Positions 1 through 7,548 of a DNA stretch of 64,000 bases are shown piece after piece. Origin of the DNA: Aquimarina sp. TRL1 (lineage in GTDB: Bacteria > Bacteroidota > Bacteroidia > Flavobacteriales > Flavobacteriaceae); contig NZ_CP053590.1 of NCBI RefSeq assembly GCF_013365535.1, positions 3,400,501 to 3,464,500 of the forward strand. Direction: 5' to 3'. Both the position numbers and the translations under genes were made by a program. The notes under the pieces were generated by a model. The model worked only from the letters and a program-made list of their open reading frames with translations, was not told the origin of the DNA and ran no database searches. Positions within the stretch are counted from its first letter, which is position 1. Each line of letters begins with the position of its first letter.

Positions 1-1
1 A

Positions 2-1171
2 ACAGAAGAAAACAAAGAGTATTTACTGGACAACTGGAAAGTCCATACCATGGCTAATCAGAATGCAGTAGTGATAACCTCTGCTTCTGCAAACTCAATC
101 TCCAGAGAAGTTGCTGTTAAGAGAGGGTTACAGGAGCTGAGAATGATGGAACCAATGATCAATGATATGCTAGGTCCCATTATGGAGCGAATGGCTAATA
201 ATCCTATGCCAAGTACATTGCCTAAAAATAATAAGATAAATGCCAGTTTTGATTACGGAAAATACAAAGAAGGAGAAGAAAAATATATAAAACAATGGGA
301 GCATCAGATATCAGAGAAGTTTGGAGGTAATTTTGGAAACTCATTAAAAGATTGGAAACAACAATTTCAGAAAGGAGCAGAAGAAATTAGTGCTAAAATG
401 GAAGTCCGCATGCAGGAAATAGGAGGAGAGAATTCTAAATACTGGGGAGAGCAGTTTGGAAGAGAGATGGAAGCATGGGCTAATCAGTTTGCTAGAGAAT
501 TTCAAACAAAACAAAATGTAGGAACAACTATACAAGTATATAGATATACGACCAGTAGTACGAATATAAATGCCAGTAAAATAATAAAGGTATACATGCC
601 TAAAAATGCTAAATTGAGAATTAACTCCAGACACGGAGAAGTGAAACTTCCTGATTTTTCAGCAGATGTAAAAGCCTCTTTGTCACATACACTATTAACT
701 GCGGGAACGATTGATGGTAGAGATACTTATATAGAAGCTTCATACTCTCCTGTATTTATTACCAACTGGAATGAGGGAGAATTGATACTTAATTATGTGA
801 AAAGATGTGAAATTAAAAAGGCAAATACATTACATGCTAACGCGGATTCCAGTAGCATTATAGTTCATGAATTAAGTAAGAAAGGAGCTATTACAGGGAG
901 TTTTGGAGCTGTTACGATTTTGAAGGTTGGAGCTGATTTTGAAAGCCTAAACCTGGCAGTAGCAAATAGTGATTTTAAACTAAAACTACCTGAAGAAGCA
1001 TTTAATTTCGTGTATAATGGAGCACAAAGTAGAATTTCGTTGCCTAAAACCATGGAGAAAACAGTAACAAGAAACTTTGGAAATATTTTTATCAACGGAT
1101 TTAATGAAACCAGAAATACAGAAAAAATAATTACTATTAATGCTAAGTATAGTGAGCTAATATTACAATAA
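2..1171 (+). CDS. C-terminal part of a DUF4097-like surface/adhesin-type protein (5' end outside window)
   Basis: The frame is open from base 2, before the first ATG at 50, so this is probably the 3' part of a longer gene; 389 residues are visible. The first ~190 residues are polar and helix-prone, rich in Lys, Glu and Trp. From about residue 195 the sequence becomes short alternating beta stretches (INSRHGEVKLPDF, ADSSSIIVHEL, GSFGAVTILKV), the pattern of DUF4097-like beta-helical proteins. In flavobacteria such proteins often lie near sigma/anti-sigma genes, but the upstream neighbour is not visible. A strong terminator follows 40 bp after the stop. The family assignment is by pattern only; the function is unknown. 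Confidence 0.6.
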   Translation, partial: TEENKEYLLDNWKVHTMANQNAVVITSASANSISREVAVKRGLQELRMMEPMINDMLGPIMERMANNPMPSTLPKNNKINASFDYGKYKEGEEKYIKQWEHQISEKFGGNFGNSLKDWKQQFQKGAEEISAKMEVRMQEIGGENSKYWGEQFGREMEAWANQFAREFQTKQNVGTTIQVYRYTTSSTNINASKIIKVYMPKNAKLRINSRHGEVKLPDFSADVKASLSHTLLTAGTIDGRDTYIEASYSPVFITNWNEGELILNYVKRCEIKKANTLHANADSSSIIVHELSKKGAITGSFGAVTILKVGADFESLNLAVANSDFKLKLPEEAFNFVYNGAQSRISLPKTMEKTVTRNFGNIFINGFNETRNTEKIITINAKYSELILQ

Positions 1172-1211
1172 TCGTTTTTACGATAATGTGTTAATTTTGT
1201 AGTAACTTGAA

Positions 1212-1249
1212 AATAGCTTGTCAAAACATATTTGACAAGCTATTTTTTT
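1212..1249 (+). terminator. Rho-independent terminator
   Basis: A perfect 14-bp stem (AATAGCTTGTCAAA at 1212-1225 with its complement at 1231-1244) closes a 5-nt loop and runs into a T tract ending at 1249. It ends the transcript of the preceding surface-type protein gene. Confidence 0.9.
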
Positions 1250-1326
1250 ATAGACTGTTTGTCTTAGAATTAAGACGCTGAATGTTAAGTTATTAAAAAT
1301 TAATCTAAATAAATTTTATTTTTCTC

Positions 1327-1368
1327 TTAGACTGCTTTATTTTTGTGTACAATAATTAATCAGTCTAA
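1327..1368 (+). promoter_or_regulatory. Promoter flanked by dyad half-sites; possible iron-responsive operator
   Basis: TTAGACTG (1327-1334) and CAGTCTAA (1361-1368) form a perfect 8-bp inverted repeat with a 26-bp spacer. Between them lies TATTTTTG (1338-1345), an exact match to the Bacteroidetes -7 consensus TAnnTTTG. TCTAAATAA occurs twice as a direct repeat, just upstream (near 1304) and in the right half-site (1364). The downstream genes belong to siderophore and iron uptake families, so a Fur- or DtxR-type operator is a reasonable inference. The regulator is not shown. Confidence 0.5.
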
Positions 1369-1752
1369 ATAAGGATAAATGAATTTTCTCAAACAGGATA
1401 ACGCTTTTTTATCGTTACCTCTACAATGTATGTACTATAAAAATAGGTGAAGCATTAATTAGGTACTTTTCTCGATGCCCTTAAGAATATATTGATTTTT
1501 AGAAGAGAGGCGTTCGAAAGTGACTAGGTAAGTTCTGACCCGTATTCATTAAGGGTAAAATCTATCTAAAAAAATAGTGTATACTAGTACTTCTAATGTT
1601 TAGAGTACCAATAACTAAAATATGGTTGAGTACTGCATCTGCTAATTAATACATACATTTTTTATACTGATACTAATTGTTTTTTGATTACAAGTTACGA
1701 CTGTATTTAACAGTTTTAAAAAATGAATTAATAATTAATAATTAATATAATC

Positions 1753-2085
1753 ATGATTTCAATTACAGTTTTATTGATGTTATCTGGTTTCTTTTTTTTG
1801 TATAATACATCAAAAAGAGCCGTTTTGGAACTACCGGTAAAAGTAGAAACCTGGTTTCAGGGAAATGATGCAATTGCAAAATGTATAGGAATTACATTGT
1901 TACTAGCTTCATTAATTGGTTTAACGGCTAATTTGGGAGTAGGAGCAGGAGTTTTTATCGCTTTTTTAATTTTTATGATGTTAGGTAGTTTGGTGATATT
2001 ACTAGCACCTCTTCATGTCATAACATATAAGCGGATAGCCATTTCATTTTGTGTTTTTTTATTATTAGAACTAATACTTTCATAA
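1753..2085 (+). CDS. DUF3325-like small membrane protein
   Basis: A 110-residue protein with four hydrophobic segments (about residues 1-17, 44-61, 65-87 and 92-109). Size, topology and its place as first gene before a DUF3649-like and a PepSY-associated TM protein match the DUF3325 position in siderophore-uptake operons. That family is of unknown biochemical function. The next gene starts one base after the stop, so the three genes are one operon. The DUF assignment rests on context and topology more than on sequence motifs. Confidence 0.6.
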   Translation: MISITVLLMLSGFFFLYNTSKRAVLELPVKVETWFQGNDAIAKCIGITLLLASLIGLTANLGVGAGVFIAFLIFMMLGSLVILLAPLHVITYKRIAISFCVFLLLELILS

Positions 2086-2086
2086 G

Positions 2087-2389
2087 ATGCCGGCAAATCC
2101 AAAATATTTAACGACTTCGAATTGGCAACGTTTTGCAAAGATATCTTCAGGGATTTTAGGAGGGTATTTTGTAGCTGCTGCAATACATGTAGCGATCGCT
2201 TATTGGGTACCAGATTTTAAAGCTGTTCTGATCACGTCTATATATAGTATGTATTTGTTATGGGTAGCACTGATTATTGTGCCGTTTTGGGCTAAGAATG
2301 GGTGGAAAGTATGGGGCGTGTATACGCTTGTGTTTTTTATATGTTCTATTGCGATTTATTTAGGGAAAATGTATTATCCAATAGTATAA
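2087..2389 (+). CDS. DUF3649-like small inner-membrane protein
   Basis: A 100-residue protein with three hydrophobic segments. The motif GILGGYFVAAA near residues 22-32, followed by a proline-containing break and two more helices, resembles the DUF3649 iron-uptake accessory family, which typically sits just before PepSY-associated TM proteins. It starts 1 bp after the previous stop and ends 7 bp before the PepSY gene. It is probably part of an iron-siderophore processing complex in the inner membrane; the exact role is unknown. Confidence 0.65.
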   Translation: MPANPKYLTTSNWQRFAKISSGILGGYFVAAAIHVAIAYWVPDFKAVLITSIYSMYLLWVALIIVPFWAKNGWKVWGVYTLVFFICSIAIYLGKMYYPIV

Positions 2390-2396
2390 ATATAGC

Positions 2397-4028
2397 ATGA
2401 GTAAGAGGGATTATAATGTGTTTTTTCATACACATACAGTAAGTGGAATAGTTATAAGTGTAGCACTATATGTGATTTTTTTTGCAGGAGCATTTGCACT
2501 TATAAAAGATGAAATTACAGCGTGGGAAAAAGGGAACCCTACAGCTGTAGAAAACAGGGTAGATGTAAACTACGATAAAGTGGTTGAAACTATCGAATGT
2601 GAAGGGTATAACCTATACGGAAGAGATATTCGATTAATGCCGAGTGATGTCAAGCAAGAAGTATTGGTAATTCTCCAGGGATCAAAAGATTCGTTAGCAA
2701 CAAAAGAAGATAAAGGGAGAGCTTATTTTAAAATCAATACAGAAACTTATGAGACATCAGGATATTATGATTACTACAGCATGGGAGAGCTGTTGTTTCG
2801 GCTTCATTTTTTTAGCCAAATTCCTTATATAGGGATGTATTTGGCAGGATTAGTAGCGGTATTTTTCTTATTCGCTATTGTAACAGGGGTTGTAGTACAT
2901 TGGAAAAAAATTATATCTAATTTTTATGTTTTCAGACCAGCAGCTAAGCTAAAAACGGTTTGGACAGATGCGCATACAGTATTAGGAATGATTGGCGTGC
3001 CGTTTCAGTTTGTGTATGCTGTAACCAGTTGCTTTCTGGGGTTGTCTATTCTGGCATTATTGCCAGCAAATTTTCTGTACAATGGAGATCAGGAAAAATT
3101 AATGGCAGATGTACTTCCTATGATGAAGACATACCCATTAGAAGAGAAGATTGAGGACGTGCCAAAAGTAAATCAGTTTATGCAGTTCACACTGGATAAA
3201 TGGGAAGGTTTTACTGCAGAAGAAGTACATATAAAAAATTATGGTTCTTCCAATATGAAATTTCTGGTGGAAGGACTTATACGAGCAGAAGACGGCTTTC
3301 TGGGAAAAGGAAGGATTGTATACGAGGCCACTTCAGGAAAAATAACCTCTATTAAAGATCCTTATGAGAGCTCTTATATGGAGGGAGTTCGACTTGTGAT
3401 ATATCGTCTTCACTTTGGAGATTATGGAGGGCTTGCTTTAAAAATGGTCTACTTTATAATGGCTATTATTACCTGTTTCGTAATTATATCAGGTGTTTTG
3501 ATTTGGTTAGAAGCGAGAAAGAAACGAAATATGCCAGAACGAAAAAGAAGATTCAACAGAAGAGTAGGGGTCGTATACCTGGCATTATGCTTAAGTATGT
3601 ACCCGATAACTGCAATTTCTTTTGTAGTCTCAAAATTAATTCCGGAAGAGCATAACCTCATGCGAATGGATATTCTGTATTGGACGTTTTTTGGTGGGTG
3701 GCTTTTAGCAACAGTATTCTTTATTCTCAAAAAAGACAATTTTTATACTAATAAGTATTGTTTGTTGTCAGGAAGTATTGTTGGTTTTTTTATTCCGATT
3801 AGTAATGGAATTTCTTCAGGCAATTGGATTTGGGTTACCTATATGAATCATCAACATGAGATTCTTTTTATTGATGTTTTTTGGATAGTGGTGTCTGTGA
3901 TAACTTTTATAACAGCATTAAAAGTAAAGAGAAAAGAAGAACCCCAGAGAAAGATGAAAAAAGGGAAAATATCCATTGAGCTTGATAAGGAAAAAATGAC
4001 CATAGCAGCAATGGAACCTGCCAAGTAG
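2397..4028 (+). CDS. PepSY-associated TM protein (PiuB/FoxB-like siderophore reductase family)
   Basis: A 543-residue multi-pass protein of the PepSY-associated TM helix family, inner-membrane proteins tied to ferric-siderophore reduction and release. The N-terminus has the family's FHTHTVSG segment and a first TM helix, and a periplasmic PepSY-like domain covers about residues 40-135. Histidine-bearing helices follow: RLHFF and VVHW near 140-180, DAHTVLG near 195, YRLHFGDYGG near 335. Four further C-terminal TM helices and a basic tail complete the protein. The paired His residues are consistent with heme binding. It is last in the three-gene operon; the TonB receptor usually found next to such operons is absent here. 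Confidence 0.8.
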   Translation: MSKRDYNVFFHTHTVSGIVISVALYVIFFAGAFALIKDEITAWEKGNPTAVENRVDVNYDKVVETIECEGYNLYGRDIRLMPSDVKQEVLVILQGSKDSLATKEDKGRAYFKINTETYETSGYYDYYSMGELLFRLHFFSQIPYIGMYLAGLVAVFFLFAIVTGVVVHWKKIISNFYVFRPAAKLKTVWTDAHTVLGMIGVPFQFVYAVTSCFLGLSILALLPANFLYNGDQEKLMADVLPMMKTYPLEEKIEDVPKVNQFMQFTLDKWEGFTAEEVHIKNYGSSNMKFLVEGLIRAEDGFLGKGRIVYEATSGKITSIKDPYESSYMEGVRLVIYRLHFGDYGGLALKMVYFIMAIITCFVIISGVLIWLEARKKRNMPERKRRFNRRVGVVYLALCLSMYPITAISFVVSKLIPEEHNLMRMDILYWTFFGGWLLATVFFILKKDNFYTNKYCLLSGSIVGFFIPISNGISSGNWIWVTYMNHQHEILFIDVFWIVVSVITFITALKVKRKEEPQRKMKKGKISIELDKEKMTIAAMEPAK

Positions 4029-4037
4029 GTAAACTAT

Positions 4038-4080
4038 CACGAAACATTCCGTTAGAAACAATTTTTCAGTTTCAAGGCAA
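4038..4080 (+). repeat. Dispersed intergenic repeat, copy A
   Basis: This 43-nt segment starts 10 bp after the PepSY stop codon. It matches the minus strand of 57967-58008 at 36 of 42 aligned positions with one single-base gap, and is more distantly related to the minus strand of 51290-51331. The conserved core is CACGAAnCATTC followed by AGAAACAATTTTT. It has the same orientation as the upstream gene. Confidence 0.75.
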
Positions 4081-4182
4081 ACTTTGGGGCATTAAACCGC
4101 CAATAATAAATATTTAAATCTAATAAAGCGTGCTGTACAGAAAATGTAAAATACGTAAGCACGTCAAAACAATAATTAAAAC

Positions 4183-4578
4183 ATGAAATTAAAAATATCA
4201 CTTTTATGGTTATTTCTGGCAGTAGGTTTTATACTACACCACATCTATGGACTTTTTGGAGTATACTATCATGAGAGCCTGATGATGGAAGGAGCCACAG
4301 GCGAAGTACCTCTGATACATCATATATACCGAATCCTTTTCGAAGGAATAGCATTGATTTTCTGTTTATTGTCATTAGAGATTACAGCAAAGCTTTATAA
4401 GTGGGTTGCATTTGTATGGGCAATCTTGCTAGGAGGGTATAATGTATATCATCTAGTAGCCTCATTTATGTATGAAGCATCAAACATATCCGAGATATTA
4501 ATTTTAGGTTGGATGGTTGCCGTAAGTGCTTTATTAATATTGAATGGATATAAATGGATAAAAAATGGGCAAGAATAA
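4183..4578 (+). CDS. Four-TM membrane protein of unknown function
   Basis: A 131-residue integral membrane protein with hydrophobic segments at about residues 5-25, 45-65, 71-92 and 103-121, several His residues near the first loop (HHIYG, LIHHIYR) and no recognised domain. Its 3' end overlaps the flavodoxin start by 14 bp, so the two are co-transcribed and probably translationally coupled. An AT-rich AATCTAA half-site near 4116 weakly resembles the motif upstream of the PepSY operon. Linkage to flavodoxin suggests an iron-limitation role; this is inference. Confidence 0.7.
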   Translation: MKLKISLLWLFLAVGFILHHIYGLFGVYYHESLMMEGATGEVPLIHHIYRILFEGIALIFCLLSLEITAKLYKWVAFVWAILLGGYNVYHLVASFMYEASNISEILILGWMVAVSALLILNGYKWIKNGQE

Positions 4579-5083
4579 TGGTATTCTTTTAGTGTACGGT
4601 TCTGATACAGGTATGACAGAAGAGATAACACATGTAATTGTAGATGAATGTGATTTTAATGAAATAAATGTTGTCGAAGTAGCTAATGTTACTAAAGATG
4701 ATTTTGCGGCTTATGATTATTTCATTCTAGGGCTTCCTACTTGGTATGATGGAGAACTACAGAGTGATTGGGAAGAATATTTCGAGGAGTTCAAAACTAT
4801 TGATTTTACAGGAAAAACGGTAGCTGTTTTTGGTCTGGGAGATCAATATGGGTATCCGCAGTATTTCGTGGATGGAATAGGGATAATAGCAAAAGAGGTG
4901 CTAAGAAACGGAGGGGAAATTGTCGGGCATTGGTCTACTGAATTTTATGATTTTGATGAATCAAAAGCGCTCTATAACGAAGAGTTATTTTATGGTCTGG
5001 CTCTTGATGAAGATAATCAAACTGATCTGTCTTCAGAACGTATTACTGACTGGTTAGAAATACTACGCAAGCATTTTAATTAA
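4565..5083 (+). CDS. fldA: Flavodoxin (long-chain)
   Basis: A 172-residue FMN-binding electron carrier that replaces ferredoxin when iron is scarce. The phosphate loop GSDTGMTE (residues 13-20), the Trp-bearing loop PTWYDGE (about 58-64) and the Tyr-bearing loop GLGDQYGYP (about 95-103) are all present, as is the extra C-terminal segment of long-chain flavodoxins. It overlaps the preceding small membrane protein gene by 14 bp. Its position behind an iron-uptake operon fits an iron-starvation response. Confidence 0.93.
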   Translation: MGKNNGILLVYGSDTGMTEEITHVIVDECDFNEINVVEVANVTKDDFAAYDYFILGLPTWYDGELQSDWEEYFEEFKTIDFTGKTVAVFGLGDQYGYPQYFVDGIGIIAKEVLRNGGEIVGHWSTEFYDFDESKALYNEELFYGLALDEDNQTDLSSERITDWLEILRKHFN

Positions 5084-5750
5084 GTAATAATAAGATGCTT
5101 AAAAGATTTTTTTGTTTTTTGGTAGAACCTTCGGTCTAATTACGGGGAATGTCAAATAAGAAATAGATGCTGTTTTTGGATAACTCCAGGGTATTTATGT
5201 TTCGATTATCAAGTGAAAATTACAAGATATAATTCAAAGGTTTTTTCGAGAGGAAAAACCTTTTTCTTTTGTTTGTAAACGAAAAAAATAAAATAGTTAA
5301 AATATCTTAAATATATGTAAAAATAATATTGGTTACTGACTGATTTTAAGCAATAAAAGTGCCAAGGATAACAAGAAATATACTTGTGTTTTTGTAGGTT
5401 TTTTTCTTTTTGTTAAAAGGTTTTTTTAGGAATTGATACATTGTTTTTATTATGTATTTTGTTGATTTATATGATTTTAACATTAATAAACTTTTGATAA
5501 CAAACAGTTAATTGAGTTGTTGGTCTGTAAATTATGTCTTTTGTCTATTAAAAAAACTTTTTAAAAATGTAATTAATTATAAATCAACATGTTAGTGTTT
5601 TAAAAGTGTGAAAAGTTCGTTTTTTGTGTTCTTTATCGAATATCAAAAACAGTTGATCTAAAAGTTAAGTTTTTTCTTTAGAGGGTCACAATTTAGTAAT
5701 ATTATTGTACGGTAATCACGTAACAATATTGACAGATAAGGGGACACAGT
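5084..5750. other. AT-rich intergenic region
   Basis: 667 bp with no gene. It contains a small hairpin near 5127-5140, the motif GATTATCAAGTG at 5204-5215 (also found at 11475 and in variant form at 26527), and the flavodoxin terminator. A long AT-rich run follows, then a strong Shine-Dalgarno-like AAGGGGA just before the next ATG. An imperfect inverted repeat (ATTATTGTACG with CGTAACAATAT) lies at about 5700-5730. No consensus promoter was recognised. Confidence 0.5.
5236..5270 (+). terminator. Rho-independent terminator after flavodoxin
   Basis: An inverted repeat pairs AAAGGTTTTT-type sequence at 5237-5247 with AAAAACCTTT ending near 5263. The loop is short (CGAGAGG) and a T-rich tail follows. 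It lies about 150 bp after the flavodoxin stop. Confidence 0.75.
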
Positions 5751-6395
5751 ATGAGAACAACTTTACTTTTAATTACTTTATTTTTCGTAACTAACTTTTA
5801 TGCATTTTCAGATAATAATCTTCAGGTAGAATTTGATGGATTGACTGTAGTAGTGGTAAACTTTGAAGAAGGAGATAAGATAAAATTATTTGAAGTAGAA
5901 ACAGGGGATCATGTGTTGTCTAAAACTAGAGGACAAATCGATTTAAGTCAATTACCAATCGGGAAGTACTTATTAGAAAATAATGAAGGTCGATCAATTG
6001 TTATTGAGCGAGGAGAAGATGAGATTTATCTAGAAGAAGAGGATGTGTTAGGTACTGATTATATGGTTGCGGAAGACAGTGAGAGAGCGACTGATCTTGG
6101 AGATATGAACACAGCAGAAGAATTGAACAATTTTTATGCTAGTACAGATTCAGACGAATTGGAGATTTCTAGAGAAGGAGATATCATAACAGTAGTTGAT
6201 TTTGAAGAAGGTGATATGATTAAACTTTTCGAGATTAAAAATACAGTTCATGTATTATCTAAAACGACAAGAACAATTGATCTTAGTCAACTTCCTTTTG
6301 GAAGATATGTGCTGGAAAACAATAGAGGAAAAGCTATTGTAATTGAAAAAATTAAAGAAGAAATAATAGAGGGGCAAGGATACGCTATGTATTAA
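5751..6395 (+). CDS. Secreted protein with two tandem copies of a T9SS-CTD-like beta module
   Basis: A 214-residue protein with an N-terminal signal peptide (residues 1-20). It contains two copies of a ~62-residue module (about 30-93 and 142-205). Each has NFEEGDKIKLFE or DFEEGDMIKLFE, then HVLSKT, IDLSQLP and GKYLLENN or GRYVLENN. The module resembles the beta-sandwich of type IX secretion C-terminal domains (a strand, then DLSxLPxGxY), but here it is duplicated and forms the whole protein. An acidic linker separates the copies. The upstream AAGGGGA is an unusually strong ribosome-binding site for this phylum. Function unknown. Confidence 0.8.
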   Translation: MRTTLLLITLFFVTNFYAFSDNNLQVEFDGLTVVVVNFEEGDKIKLFEVETGDHVLSKTRGQIDLSQLPIGKYLLENNEGRSIVIERGEDEIYLEEEDVLGTDYMVAEDSERATDLGDMNTAEELNNFYASTDSDELEISREGDIITVVDFEEGDMIKLFEIKNTVHVLSKTTRTIDLSQLPFGRYVLENNRGKAIVIEKIKEEIIEGQGYAMY

Positions 6396-6417
6396 TAAAC
6401 CAAAAACTCACATACAC

Positions 6418-6450
6418 AAAAGACCGAATCATTCACAAATTCGGTCTTTT
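6418..6450. terminator. Bidirectional terminator between convergent genes
   Basis: AGACCGAAT (6421-6429) pairs with ATTCGGTCT (6439-6447), with flanking A and T tracts on the two sides. It can serve both the secreted-protein gene on the plus strand and the DUF6249 gene on the minus strand. Confidence 0.88.
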
Positions 6451-6464
6451 TTTTATTATAACCT

Positions 6465-6812
6465 TTATTTGTCCAGGTTTTTTGTTATTGTGAAGGAAGT
6501 GTATAACCCAATACCAGCCATCAGGAATATGGTGCCTGGGTAGGCAATATCTTCATCTACACCAATAGCCTTATCCAAAATACCGGCTATAAATATACCA
6601 ATACCGATCCCCATACATAATAGGGATAGGTTGAGGATAATGATTTTCCAAATTGGGGTAACTTTCCTGTCCTTAGAATTAAAAAAGATAGAGGCGTCTG
6701 CTCCTTTATCAATTAAAGCCATTCGTTCTTTATTTCTGGCAGAGATATATACGTAGTATATACCAAAAATAACTCCTAATATAGCAGGTAAAATAATAAC
6801 TTCTGCTCCCAT
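6465..6812 (-). CDS. DUF6249-type small membrane protein
   Basis: A 115-residue protein with an N-terminal TM helix (about 4-23), a charged stretch with NKERMALIDKGAD, and two more TM helices (about 53-76 and 88-108). The NKERMALIDKG segment after the first helix is typical of the DUF6249 family that accompanies ECF sigma factors in Bacteroidetes. It is divergent from the sigma gene, and its upstream region carries a promoter matching the sigma gene's own promoter in boxes and spacing. It is therefore probably part of the sigma factor's regulon. Confidence 0.8.
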   Translation of the reverse strand: MGAEVIILPAILGVIFGIYYVYISARNKERMALIDKGADASIFFNSKDRKVTPIWKIIILNLSLLCMGIGIGIFIAGILDKAIGVDEDIAYPGTIFLMAGIGLYTSFTITKNLDK

Positions 6813-6856
6813 AGATTTACATTTTTTGTGATTAATACTGTTCGTTTTCTTAGTAA

Positions 6857-6883
6857 GACGGGATTGTTTTGAAGTTGGTTACA
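6857..6883 (-). promoter_or_regulatory. ECF-type promoter for the DUF6249 gene
   Basis: Read on the minus strand, TGTAACC (ending at plus-strand 6883) is followed by a 16-bp spacer and CGTC (6860-6857). The AAC -35 and CGTC -10 core with this spacing is typical of ECF sigma factors. The opposite promoter at 6925-6951 has the same elements and the same spacing. Confidence 0.7.
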
Positions 6884-6924
6884 GGTTTAATTAAAAAAAA
6901 AATTTATTTTTTTAGTAAGTAAAA

Positions 6925-6951
6925 TGTAACCGTAAAGAAAGATTGTGCGTC
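6925..6951 (+). promoter_or_regulatory. ECF-type autoregulatory promoter of the sigma gene
   Basis: TGTAACC (6925-6931), a 16-bp spacer and CGTC (6948-6951) lie immediately before the sigma factor ATG at 6961. Transcription would begin within about 10 bp of the start codon, so the mRNA would be nearly leaderless. Identity with the divergent promoter supports autoregulation. Confidence 0.7.
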
Positions 6952-6960
6952 ATATAGATA

Positions 6961-7548
6961 ATGACACACTATACTGACCAGGAAATTATCGATAGAACCT
7001 TAGAAGGGGATACAGCTATCTTTGCGGCTCTTGTGGAGCGGTATCAGTATATGGTGTATACGGTAGTGTATCGTATTGTACGTAATAAAGAGGAAGCGGA
7101 AGAAATAGCACAAGATAGTTTTGTAAAAGCATATCAGTCGTTGGGAACGTATAAAGGGAAGTCGAAATTTTCTTCATGGTTATATACTATTGCATACAGA
7201 AAAAGTTTGGATAGGGTTCGGAATCAATCTGTAACTTTTACAACTAGTGTAATAGATAAAGTATCAGAAAAAGCTTTAAAACAAGTAGAGAATGCATTAG
7301 ACTATATGGAGAGTAAAGAGCAGAATGAAATTGTTTTGGAGGCAATTATGAAGCTCCCAGAAAAGGAATCTGTTATTGTTACACTCTATTATTTAGAGGA
7401 AAATTCAGTAAAAGAGATAGCAGCTATTGTCGGGATTTCTCCTCAAAATGTAAAAATTAAACTTTACAGAGCGAGAAAAAAACTATATTCGCTACTAAAG
7501 GACTATGTTTCACCAGAAATAAAGGATAGATATGGAAGAGCGTTATGA
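6961..7548 (+). CDS. ECF RNA polymerase sigma factor
   Basis: A 195-residue sigma-70 family ECF factor. Region 2 includes EEAEEIAQDSFVKAYQSL and KFSSWLYTIAYRKSLDRVR (about residues 45-90). Region 4 has LPEKESVIVTLYYLEENSVKEIA and a helix-turn-helix in GISPQNVKIKLYRARKKL (about 135-180). The next gene overlaps it by 17 bp and encodes a membrane protein expected to act as anti-sigma factor. Two matching ECF promoters in the divergent upstream region suggest it drives itself and the DUF6249 gene. Confidence 0.93.
   Translation: MTHYTDQEIIDRTLEGDTAIFAALVERYQYMVYTVVYRIVRNKEEAEEIAQDSFVKAYQSLGTYKGKSKFSSWLYTIAYRKSLDRVRNQSVTFTTSVIDKVSEKALKQVENALDYMESKEQNEIVLEAIMKLPEKESVIVTLYYLEENSVKEIAAIVGISPQNVKIKLYRARKKLYSLLKDYVSPEIKDRYGRAL

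Larger units (their letters stand above)
1172..1752. other. Intergenic region with a regulated-looking promoter and long leader
   Basis: 580 bp with no convincing gene. It holds the terminator at 1212-1249 and a -7 box inside an inverted repeat (1327-1368). Downstream is a long leader of about 400 nt before the DUF3325-like gene. A 23-codon ORF at 1379-1450 (ATG preceded by AAGGATAA) lies just after the predicted transcription start and could be a leader peptide or chance. A bulged hairpin lies at 1395-1420. No terminator separates the promoter from the next gene. Confidence 0.5.

Noticed and set aside
1379-1450. 23-codon ORF with AAGGA upstream
   Set aside because: Too short and without a recognisable product; recorded only as a possible leader peptide, not as a gene.
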